Positions 35,401 to 47,400 of a DNA stretch of 64,000 nucleotides are shown piece after piece (position 1 is the stretch's first letter; every line of letters begins with the position of its first letter). Location: contig BDDD01005143.1 in NCBI GenBank assembly GCA_001972305.1, positions 20,660-84,659 of the forward strand, given 5' to 3'. Origin of the DNA: Cephalotus follicularis (lineage: Eukaryota; Streptophyta; Magnoliopsida; Oxalidales; Cephalotaceae). The notes beneath the pieces are model-generated. The model was not told the origin of the DNA, searched no databases, and worked only from the letters and a program-made list of their open reading frames with translations. The position numbers were made by a program, and so were the translations under genes.

Positions 35401-38400
35401 TTTAATGGAGAACAGAAAAATTCTTAGAGGAGTGAACGTCCTTGGTGCAATCATTGCAATAAAGTAGGCCATACCCGTGACACTTGTTGGGATATCCACG
35501 GGAAACCAACCAACTGGAAGCCGAGAGGGTTGCATAGGAGCAAGGGGTTTCAAGTTTCGGTAGAAGAAAAAGGAGAAGATACCCGAATCCACAATGAATC
35601 AAATGGTGCCTTCCTGAGTAAAGCACAATTTGAACAACTTCAAAAGCTCTTGAGTCAGAATACAAGTAGCAACTCTTCCCAAGGTACTGCATTTCATGTT
35701 GACAGTAATGCCCGTTGGATGCTTGATTCACGAGCATATGATCATATGACAGGTAATCCATCACTATTTTATTCTTATACCTCATACTATAAGAATACTC
35801 GAGTCAAAATAGCAAATGGAACATTTTCACATATTGCGGGCAAAGGTTCAGTTCGACTTTCCGAAATGGTTACTCTACACTCTGTCTTACATGTTCCTAA
35901 ATTGGCATGCAACCTCATTTCAATTAGCAAAATGACTCTTGAACTTAACTGCTTTACTAAATTTTTGGGTGGTTATTGTGAAATTTAGGAATTGGAATCG
36001 GGGTGGATGATTGGCAGTGCTAGAGAGGAAGGACTCTACTACTTTGAGGATGCTCAATGTGCGAAGAAGCAAGCTACTGTTGTCGAGAGAGAATCTCTCT
36101 TTGTTTCCAATAAAAATGATGATGTTATAATGTGGCATTGTAGGTTAGGCCACCCCAACTTTCATTATCTCCAACGTTTGTTCCCAAACTTGTTTATGAA
36201 TAAAGATCCTAATTTATTCGTTTGTGAAGTGTGTCAACTAGCCAAACATACACGTGCATCCTTTCCAATAAAACCGTATAGAGAGTCACATCCTTTCTCC
36301 CAAATCTACAGTGATATATGGGGTCCCTCTCGTGTAAAAAATATCTCAAGTACTAGGTGGTTCATAACATTCATTGATGACCATACTAGGGTTTGTTGGG
36401 TTTAACTTCTCAAAGAAAAATCATAAGCTGCAAAAATCTTTCAAATATTTCATGCAATGGTTCAAAACCAATTTCATACCTCAATTAAAGTCCTACGAAC
36501 TGACAATGGGAAAGAGTATTTTCACTATATTCTAAGTGTTTATTTGACAAACAATGGAATAATTCATCAAAGTTTTTGTCCAGATACACCCCAAAAAATT
36601 GGAATAGCAGAAAGGAAAATCGTCATCTCCTTGAGGTTGCTAGAGCTCTATTGTTTACAATGAATGTTCCCAAATATCTTTGGGGTGAAGCTGTTTTAAC
36701 AGCCTCATATCTTATAAACCGGATGCCCTCTAAAGTCCTAAAATTCAACACTCCAATGTCCATCCTTTTTCAAACCTATCCTTCCTTTCAAAACATGACA
36801 TCCCTTCCACCTAAATTATTCGGTTGTACAGCCTTTGTCCATATGCAGCCACATCACCGTTCAAAACTTGATCCAAAATCACAAGTGTGTCTTCATTGGG
36901 TACTCTCCTACTCAACGTGGTTATAAGTGCTACTCTCCTTCCTTGCGTCATGTCTTTGTGTCCTTAGATGTCACATTTTTTTAGTCCCAGCCGTTCTTCA
37001 CCCAAACCTTTCTTCAGGGAGAGAACTAAAGTGAAGATAAGCCTTGGGATAAACCTGAAACAGATTCAGCAACTATAGATTTACCTTCACCTTTGTTATC
37101 CACTACCAGTCATATGATACCACAAGTTGAACAACCAGAAAATTTGGAAACATGAGAAGGTAATACTCGGCAATCTCAACTCTTGACGTACTCACGCAGA
37201 AGGCATTCTCAAAGTGGTGATAATCTCAATACTCTACAAGGCCAAAAATCTGACCTGGTTCCTAGTTATGACTTAGAGCTTCTCTGTATGGATTCTTCAC
37301 ACCCTACACAACATATCACTGAACCACTACATGAGAACTTGGATCTACCGATTGCCCTTAGGAAAGGGACCATGTCATGTACACAGCTCCCAATATCTCA
37401 GTATATTTAGTATGAAAAATTATCACCTAATTTTCATGCCTTTACTACTGAATTGACCAATACAAATATACCAAAAAATATTCAAGAAGCCCTTAATGAT
37501 TCCAAGTGGAAGATAGCAGTCTTAGAAGAGATGAGTGCCTTAGAAAAGAATGGTACATGAGAGATTACGAAGTTACCTAAAGACAAAAAAACAATGGGCT
37601 GTTAGTGGGTCTTCACCATAAAGTTAAATGTAGATGGTAGTATCAACAGATATAAGGCAAGACTTGTTGCCAAGGGTTTTACTCAGACATACGGCATAGA
37701 TTGTCAGGAGACTTTTGCTCCAGTAGCCAAACTCAACACCATAAGAGTCCTTCTCTCCCTGGCCTCTAACCTTGATTGGCCTTTGCAACAGTTGGATGTG
37801 AAGAATGCATTCTTAAATGGTGATTTGCATGAAGAAGTGTACATGGATCCTCCTCCGGGGTTTGAAAGAAAGGGTGACCTGGTGTGCAAATTGAAGAAGT
37901 CTCTCTATGGGCTTATGCAATCCCCTAGAGAATGGTTTGAAAATTTTACTCAAGCAGTCAAGAAAAAGGGTTTCTTACAAGCTTAATCTGACCATACACT
38001 TTTCTATTAACACTCCAAAAAAGCTAAAATTGCTATTATTATAGTATATGTGGATGACATAATCATTACAGGGGATGATCATGGAGAGTTAGATTCCTTG
38101 AAGAAGTATCTTGCTGAAAAATTTGAGTTAAAAGATCTTGGTGTTCTAAGGTACTTTCTTGGTATGGAGGTAGCCAGAAGCAAGTCTGGGATAACTATTT
38201 CTCAGAGGAAATATATTCTTGATCTTCTGCAAGAAGCAGGTATGTTGGGATGCAAACCAGCTGAGATACCCATGGAGCCTAATCTCAAACTCAGTGATGA
38301 AGGTAGAAAAGAGGTGGATAGGGAACAGTACCAGAGATTGGTGGGCAAGCTGATTTACTTATCACATACTCGGCCAGATATCTCATTTGTTGTGTGTATG

Positions 38401-41400
38401 ATCAGCCAGTTTATGCATTCACATAAGGAGGAGCACCTTGATGTAGTCTATAGGGTCTTGAGATACTTAAAAGGCACACCAGGGAGAGGTTGGTTCTTCA
38501 AGAAAAGTGAACAGAGAATGGTGGAAATCTACATTGATGCAGACTGGGCTGGATCGTCAGTAGATAGAAGGTCAATGTCAGGCTATTGTACCTATGTGTG
38601 GGGTAATCTTGTGACTTGAAGAACCAATAAACAATCGGTAGTTGCAAGAAGTAGTGCAGAAGTAGAATTTCGAGCATTAGCTCATGGTATTTGTGAAGGG
38701 GTATGGCTGAGAAGACTGCTTAGTGAGTTGAGTATTCCTTATAACTCTCCGACGAGGTTGTATTGTGATAATAAAGCTACAGTTAGCATTGCACAGAATC
38801 CTGTTCATCAAGATCGTACTAAACATGTTGAAGTTAATCATCACTTTATCAAGGAAAAGATAGAGGATGGAAGTGTGTGCCTGACTTACATACCTACTAG
38901 GGAACAGACAGCAGATATTCTCACCAAAAGTTTGCACAAATCGTTTTTTGGAAATCTAGTGAGCAAGCTGGGAATGATCAATATATACACATCCCAGCTT
39001 GAGGGGGAGTGGAAAAAATCTTGTCATAAATTCTCTACCCTGATTCTTCGGGATTTTATTTGCTTAGTTGTCTAGAAATTAGTGCCTGTAATTTAGGCTT
39101 TTACCTTTTTTGGTGTTGAACCAACTGTATATATATGAGTATATACTGGTATAATATTTGTACAAGAAAGAAAAGAAAACTTTCAGGTTTCTGTAGAATT
39201 CATCTTGGCTACTAGAGCAAACGTCTCCTCATAGTCAATTCCATAGGTTTGAGTAAAGCCCTTTGCAACTAAACAAGCTTTGAATCTTTTGACTGTACCA
39301 TATGCCTTTTGTTTCACTGTGTTCACCCACTTGCACCCCACTAACCTTTTCCCAACTGGTAGAGAAACTAGCTCGCATGTGTCATTCTTTTCCAGAGCTT
39401 TCATTTCTTCTATCATAGCGTATTTCCAATTAGGATCCAAGATGGCCTCTTTTCAACCCTGCGGAATAGTACAAAAGACAAAGAGGAAAGAAAGGTACGA
39501 TAGGTGGAAGACAGTTTGTCATAAGACACAAATTTAGAAATAGGATGTTTAGTATAGGTTCTAATACCTTTTCTAACAACAATAGAAATATTACTATCAT
39601 CAATAAAAACATGAATGGTGTCAAGGATTTCATTACCTGATATTTGAGGAGGTGGAGCTAAGTTCAAAGAGAGTGATTGACCTAGTGGTACAGGAATGGA
39701 CTCTCCTATCTGGTTCTTTCGCCTGGTATTTGTGGTCAAGTCTTTTGTGCCCACATCAGTTGATTTTCCTTGCTCATATTTTTCTTCTCAATACAATTCT
39801 CAACCTCCCTCTCAAAAGGTTTTTAATTCTCACAATCCTCGCTCCCTTCTCAATAGGATTTCATTCTCACAATTCTCACTCTCCCCTCAATATCAACGGT
39901 TAAAGGTAAACTCGAATAACGCTCTTCTTTAACCATCTCTTCCTCAACACCACTGTTGCTCTCCTCCTGAAGAGATGACTGAAAGTAGGGCTCAGTCTAA
40001 TGAACAATAACATTCATGGTAGTAAAAAGTTTACGGGAAGAAGGATGATAACAAAGATACCATTCCTAAGACGTAGAATATCCTAGAAAAATACAACGAA
40101 GAGCTTAAGAATCAAGTTTATCACGGGTAGGATTAGAGTCGTGAGCAAAACAAACACATCCAAATAATTTAGGTGGAAGATAAGAAGAGAGAGAGAGGAA
40201 TACGGGGGAAGAGATACTAGAGTTTTGTTAAGATCTCCATCCCTAAAAGCATGCTTATAAGGAGGAGGTATCTCTCAAATATATATATTGAACACGCCCA
40301 CTTAATCTTTTCAAAGTGGGATTCGCATCCTAACACCCGCACTCACGTGCAACGTGGACTTATGAAAGTGGGCTCAGAGGTTACTATGAAGCGTGTCCCG
40401 AGCAAGTGGGCTCAGAGGCTTCTACACAACTTGTTCCACACGTGTCCCAATGTGCTCAGCGAGTGATAGTGGACCAACCTTGCTCTGATACTGTTGTAAT
40501 ATGAGTTTTATCTCATAGGGATTATTTTGTCATTCTCTTTATTTTCTAGTTTATTCTAGAATATTCCTGGGACTGTCCAGGTTCAATGTATACCGTTATT
40601 TTATTAGTATAAATACAAGGCTGAGTATGTCAGTAAGACATAACTCACTTACACACATAGCATAACAACATGGTATCAGAGATTAGGGTTTACTAGGTTT
40701 CCTAAAAAAAAAAAAAAAACCACTGTAGCGCGGCGCACTGTTCACGTGGGTACTGTAGTGCAGCACCACCAATGGATTTTCTCTGGTTCAGATCAGTTGC
40801 TCCTCTCCTCCGGATGATGTATTGAGGGCGTATGATTTATTTTTTAGACATAATCTGCTTCTCTGATGGCTAGTACAGGATCTACTCTTACTTCCGACCA
40901 TTTGGGTGGTCTTCCCTACCGCGAAAGTGTTACCATTCCTCCTTGCCCTGTAAAATTGGATTGTACAAATTATCTCGCCTGGTCTAGGGCTTGCAAATTT
41001 GCCATTGGCTCCCGCGGATATAAAGGATTCTTGACTGGTGATACAACAAAAACAATTGAAGCAGGTCCCTCTCAAGAAAAATGGGAAACAACAAATTATC
41101 TATTGATGTCCTATCTTACCAGTTCGATGGACCCGGCTATTTCCCGTGGCTATAGACACAGCTGCTGCGATTTGGAAGACGGCTGAAACCACTTATTCAC
41201 ACATGGGGAGCAAGGCTCAACGTTATGAGATTCGTAAGAAAATTCGAGAAACAACTTAGAAAGAACTTTCAGTTTCTCAATATTATTCTACATTAAAGGC
41301 GTTGTGGCACGAGCTTGACTTCTATGGAAAATATACAGCTGCATGTTCGACAGATATTACTTCTTATACATCTTGGGAGAATGAAATCCGAGTTTATGAT

Positions 41401-44400
41401 TTTCTGGGAGAGCTGAATATGGACTTTGATCAGATTCGTGCACACATCCTTAGTACGGATCTGTTACCATCTTTGGAGTCTGCATTTTCCATTGTGCATT
41501 ATGAAGACATCCGGCGGTCTGCTATGCATCAATCACCATCTCAGGAGAGGTCTGCTCTCTATTCTGGTAATACCAACCAGAGTGGTGGTTCTACTGATAG
41601 GATACATACTGGTAAATCTCCTGTGATCTGTGATTATTGTGGCAAGGAAAGACACACTCGTGAGAAATGTTGGAAACTTCATGGGAGGCCGGGTGCACCT
41701 CGCAAAGGAAAAATCTGCAATCAGCATTGTCCATAATCCTGTTCAACATGATAGGACAAAGCATATTGAGATTGATAGACACTTCATTAAGGAGAAGATG
41801 GAAGCTGGAGTGATTTGTATTCCATTTGTTCAATCTGGATCTCAATTGGCAGATATTTTCACTAAAGGGTTGGGATTCAAAATCTTTAGTCCTATTGTAA
41901 ACAAGTTGGGCATGTCAAACATTTATGCTCCAACTTGAGGTGGAGTGTTGTAATATGAGTTTTATCTCATAGGGATTATTTTGTCTTCTCTTTATTTTCT
42001 AGTTTATTCTAGAATATTCCTGGGACTGTCCAGGTTCAATGTATACCGTTATTTTATTAGTATAAATACAAGGCTGAGTATGTCAGTAAGACATAACTCA
42101 CTTACACACATAGCATAACAACAGATACCATGTTAAGATCTCCATCCCTAAAAGCACGCTAGTAAGGAGGAGGTATCTCTCAAGTATATATATTGAACAA
42201 GCCCACTTAATCTTTTCAATGTGGGATTCACATCCTAACAATTTTTTAAACCAAGAACACTAGAAGGAACTCTATTAATGAGATATGCAGTAGTCTAAAC
42301 GGCATCTTCCCAAGGTATTTTAGGAACATTCATAGAGAACATGATATCCCGAGTAACTTCTAAAAGGTGTGTATAGTTACCTATAACTTAGGATGAGTTA
42401 CCTATAAGTTAGGAGTTGTTACAATTTGTAATTAATACTAAGATTACATTAGATTTTGTATTAACACTATAAATTGAGGGCTTTAGTAGTCAACATCAAT
42501 AAAATATTATTCTACATGGTATCAGAGACAAATCCCTGATATTGGGATTTTATTTTAGTCCTGTTCACATATTTTTCCTGGTTCCGACGCATTTCTGGCA
42601 CCACCATTTTGAACTCAAGGCTGCCGGTGACGAAACCTCAGCTGCAAGCCACCTCTGCACCAACATGCCTCACCGGAGGATTCCTTGCCTGCCAATCTCC
42701 CTTCGCCTGAAGCCGCAATTGCACCTCCAACACAAAGCCACACATCGCCACTGGCAGTCACTGTTCCGACAATCACTTTTTGCTCTTCTATTACTCAGTG
42801 GTTGCTTTGTTGTTGTTTGAGGTTCGTTGGTGACCTATGGCTGAGAATTCTGACAGTAGTATCACCTATACTCCTGGTATGGTTGCTGATATTAGTCGAG
42901 ATAGGACCTTTAACCCATCACTTCAAATTAGTTCTATTAAATTTAATGGGACCAATTATCTGCCTTGGTCCAAAGCATATATGCTTTCCGTTAGAGCTAC
43001 TAAACTTGTTGGGTATTTAACTGGAAGCACTCCTAGACCAATTGTGGGTAATGATGAGAAGTGGTTATGTGAGGATGCCTTGGTCATGTCTTGGTTGCTG
43101 AATTCAATTGAGCTACACTTAGCCCGCAGTACATGATGATGGACTCTGCAAAGGATGTTCGGGATGCTATTGCTTAACAATTTTCTCAGGGGAACAATTA
43201 TGCTCAGGCTTATGAAATAAGTAAGCAAGCTCGGGAGATGCGGCAGGGGGAGTTGTTTCTTGCTACTTATTACTCTACTCTCACTCACCTCTGGCAGCAG
43301 CTTGATACTTATCGTACTCATAAGCCCTCTATTCCTGAGGAACTAGTTACTTATCAGAAGGATACAGAGAAGGAGAGAGTTTATGAGTTTCTCGTGGGCC
43401 TTAATCCTGAGTTTGATCAGATTTGGGTTTAAGTTCTTGGTATAGTACAGTTTCCCACATTACAGGAAACTTATAACATGGTTCAACATGAGAAGACTCG
43501 TCGCAATTCTATGTTGCCTTCTAGCCCTCCTGACCGTTCTGCTCTTGTCACAATGTCTCGGTAATCTCTTTCTGTTCCTGATTCTGTCAACAATTAGGCT
43601 GACAAAGCTGTGCGCCACTGTGATCATTGTAACAAAGACAATCATACTCGGGAGACATGCTTTAAGTTGTATGGCCTTCCTAGGGGACAGGGAGGTCGAT
43701 CCGAAAGTAGAGGTAGTAGATTGAATTTTGAAGGTAGATCCACCTCTCAGGCTCATTTCTCTGAAGGTTCAGTTGGTGCTGATTTAGTTGCTATTTCTGA
43801 GCCTACTCCAGTCTTATCCTCCGATCAGATCCTTGCTCTTCAGTGTCAGATTTCTCAGCAACCTGGACTGTCTTCTACTGGTTCCTCTTCCAATGGATCT
43901 GCCAATGGCACTTCTAACCTTACACAATCAGGTATAGTATCTTGCACCTATAATGTGTCCACTTCGCACAAGTCTTCCTAGTGTATTGATTCCGACGCAA
44001 TGAGCATATGACTAGTTCTTCTGAGGTATTTGACTCTTATACCCCTTGTTCTGGTAAAGATAAAATTTGAGTTGCTAATGGTTTTCTGTCACACGTCACC
44101 GGAAAAGGTCATGTTTACTGTACTCCTATCATTTCTTTGTCCTCTGTACTTCATGTTCCTAACCTTTGTGCAAATTTACTTTCTATCTATCGCATTACTT
44201 TGGATCTCAATAGTTGTGTTACCTTTTTTTCTACCCACTGTGTCTTTCAGGAACCGGGCACAGGGAGAATGATTGGCTTTGGTAGAGTACATGATAGACT
44301 TTACTATCTGGATTCCAGCATTGCATCGACCTCTGCAAAGTCTTTTGCTCATCTGACTCAAATTGATAGCAACCTTTCTTTTCTGCACTAGTGGCATAGG

Positions 44401-47400
44401 CGTCTTGGTCACCCTTCTTTTCGGGTTTTATCTGTTTTATTTACTAAATTATCTTAGACTTGTAATCAAATGGAGTTTGTTTGTGATGACTACGAACTAG
44501 CAAAACATACTCGTTCTTCTTATCCTTTAAGTTTGCATAAAAGTCTTATTCCTTTATCCATTATACACTCTGATTTATGGGGTCCTTCTCGCACTGTCCC
44601 GTACTGGTCATAGATATTTTGTCTTTTATTGATAATTGCACTCGTCACACATGCGTATATCTTCTTCGCACCAAAACTGAAGCATTTGCTTGCTTTCAAT
44701 TGTATCATAAAATGATTCGCACTCAGTTTAATTCTTGAATTCAGATTATTCATAGTGATAATGGGACTGAGTATATAGATAGGATTTTTTGCAGCTATCT
44801 TAATGAGCATGGTATAGTTTCAAAAACCTCGTGTGTTCGTACCCCTGAACAAAATGGTATTGTTGAACGGAAGAATAGGCATCTTCTAGAGGTTACTAGG
44901 GCTATCATGTTCTCCATGTATGTTCCTAAGATGTATTGGGCAGATGCTGTTTTCACTACTGCATATCTCATTAATAGAAATCCTTCAAGTGTCCTTGCCT
45001 TCAAAACTCTTGTCTCTCTTCTTCCAGACTCTTCTCTCACTTCTTACCTTCCACCTAAGATATTTGGTTGTGTTTGTTTTATTCACAATTCTACTTCTAA
45101 TCGTGATAAACTTGATCCTCGAGCTCTCCAATGTTTTTTTCTAGGATATGCTGGTTCCCAAAAAGGTTATCTTTGTTACCATCCTCCTTTGCGTACAACT
45201 TTTATTACCATGGATGTTACTTTTCGTGACAATGAACCCTACTTTCAGACATCTCTTCAGCAGACGAATAACAATAGTGTTGAGGAAGAGATTCTGAAAG
45301 ATTATCTTTTAACCATTGATATGGAAGACAATGAAAATATGGTTTACATTAAAGGGGAGGGTAAGAGTTGTGACAATGACAATTATAGTGAGGAAAATGG
45401 TACAGATAAAGCCAGTCAATCACCTGTGGAAAAAAAAGGATTTGATCACATATACCAGGTGAAAGACCCGGATAGACAAGTCCATTCACGAACAACTAGG
45501 CCAATCCTTCTCTCTAAGCCCAACTCCAACTTCTCAAAAATCAGGTAATGAAATTTTTGACATAATTCATGTTCCTATTGATGATAGTGATGTCCTTATT
45601 GCGATCAGGAAAGTAGTTAGAACCTGCACTAAACTTCCTATTTCTAAATTTGTGTCATATGAGAAATTATCTCCCATGTATCGTACATTTCTTTCTTCCT
45701 TGTCCTCTATTTCTATTCCGCGGGGTCGGAAAGAGGTCATTTTGGATCCTAATTGGAAAGAAGCCATGATAGAAGAAATGAAAGCTCTGAAAAAGAATGA
45801 CACATGGGAGCTAGTTCCTTTACCAACTAGAAAAAAGACAGTGGGGTGTAAATGGGTATACACAGTCAAACAAAAGGCAGATGATACGTTTGAAAGATTC
45901 AAAGCCCGCTTGGTCGCAAAAGGTTTTACTCGATCCTATGGAATTGATTATCAGGAAACTTTTGCTCTAGTTGCCAAGATGGATTCCATCAGAACTTTAT
46001 TATCATGTGCAACTAATCTTGGGTGGTATCTACAACAGTTAGATGTTAAAAATGCCTTTCTTCATGGAGACCTAGAGGAAGAGGTTTATATGGACATTCC
46101 TTCAGGATTTCCATCTCATCTCACTGAAGGGAAAGCATGCAAACTGAATAAGGCATTATATGGGTTGAAACAGTTACCAAGGGCATGCTTTGGCCGTTTT
46201 TCTAAGGCTATGTTGAAGTTTGGGTACAAGCAGAGTAATGCGGATCATACTATGTTTGTCAAAAAGGATGAAGACAAGATTACAATTCTCATTGTGTATG
46301 TGGACGACATAGCAGTGACAGGTAACAATGAGGCGGAGGTATCCAGACTTAAATCGTACTTAGCCAGATAATTTGATATAAAGGACTTGGAATCCTGGAA
46401 ATACTTTCTTGGGATTGAGGTGGCTAGATCTGATAGTGGCATTTTTATCCCTCAAATGAAGTATGTGCTCGATCTACTTGATGAGACTAAGATGTTAGGA
46501 TGCAAACCTGAAGACTCTTCAATTGAAGTTAATCATCACTTGGGTAATGGAATTGGTGACCCAGTTGATAAGGAGAGGTACCACAAGCTTGTTGGAAGAT
46601 TGATTTATCTCTCACATACACGACCAGACATTGCCTACGTTATAGGAGTGGTTAGTCAATTTATGCATGATCCTCGTGCCTCTCACATGGAAGCAATTTA
46701 CAGGATTCTGAGATATTTGAAATCTTCCCCTGGCAGAGGTATATTGTTTTCTAACCATGGTCATTTGAAATTAGAAGCTTTCACATACGTAGATTGGGCA
46801 GGCTCAAGAGATGATAGGAGATCTACTTTGGAGTACTGTACATTCCTTGGAGGGAATTTAGTCACTTGGAGAAGTAAAAAGCAGACAGTTGTGGCTAGAT
46901 CGAGTGCTGAAACTGAGTATAGGGCTATGGCTCAAGGAGTTTGTGAATTAATGTGGCTTAAGTTGCTGTTAAAGGATCTAGGAGTGATACACGAGAGATC
47001 CATTAGCCTATATTGATAAAACAAAGTTGCTATCAATATTGTTCATCATCCGGTTCAACATGATAGAACAAAAAATATTGAAATTGACAGGCACTCCATT
47101 AAAGAGAAGTTAGACCAGAAACTAATTTGCACCCCGTTTGTGAGCTAGGATAATCAGTTAGCTGATGTATTTACTAAGGGGTTGAGTTGTAAATAATTTA
47201 ATTGTATTGTATGCAAGTTGGGCATGCGAAATATCTATGCACCAACTTGAGGGGGAGTGTACAGTTACCTATAATTTAGGATGAGTTACCTATAAGTTAG
47301 GAGCTGTTACAATTTGTAATTAATACTTAGATTAAATTAGATTTTGTATTAACCCTATAAATTGAAGGCTTTAGTAGTCAACAATACATCAACAAAATAT

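Larger units (their letters stand above)
33811..39185 (+). mobile_element. Ty1/copia element nested in the intron 6 copia element (5375 bp)
   Basis: The 5' LTR is 33811-33999, the primer-binding site TGGTATCAGAG is 34000-34010 and the 3' LTR is 39010-39185 after a GAGGGGGAG tract. Perfect target duplication GGTTT (33806-33810 and 39186-39190). The LTRs differ by about four substitutions, a 2-bp loss at the 3' LTR start and an 11-bp indel. Gag, protease, integrase, RT and RNase H are all present but carry scattered stops. It is opposite in strand to its host element. Confidence 0.93.
40492..42123 (+). mobile_element. young Ty1/copia deletion derivative (1632 bp)
   Basis: The 5' LTR (40492-40670, 179 bp) and 3' LTR (41946-42123, 178 bp) differ only by one missing base. 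Perfect target duplication GATAC (40487-40491, 42124-42128). Primer-binding site TGGTATCAGAG at 40671-40681 and polypurine tract CTTGAGGTGGAG before the 3' LTR. Inside is gag fused directly to the RNase H tail; protease, integrase and RT are missing, so movement would need proteins in trans. Confidence 0.95.
40226..42240 (-). mobile_element. TRIM-type miniature LTR element, copy B, interrupted by a young copia derivative
   Basis: 110-bp LTRs lie at 40226-40335 (3') and 42131-42240 (5') in minus orientation. The internal part has the minus-strand primer-binding site TGGTATCAGAGC split at the insertion point, and a GTGCGGG polypurine-like end next to the 3' LTR. Internal sequence matches the 55-kb copies (AAGGTTGGTCCACTATCACT). 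The 40492-42123 element interrupts it with duplication GATAC. Flanks AGTTT/ATTTT suggest an eroded target duplication. It sits in the integrase gene of the intron 6 copia element. Confidence 0.88.
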
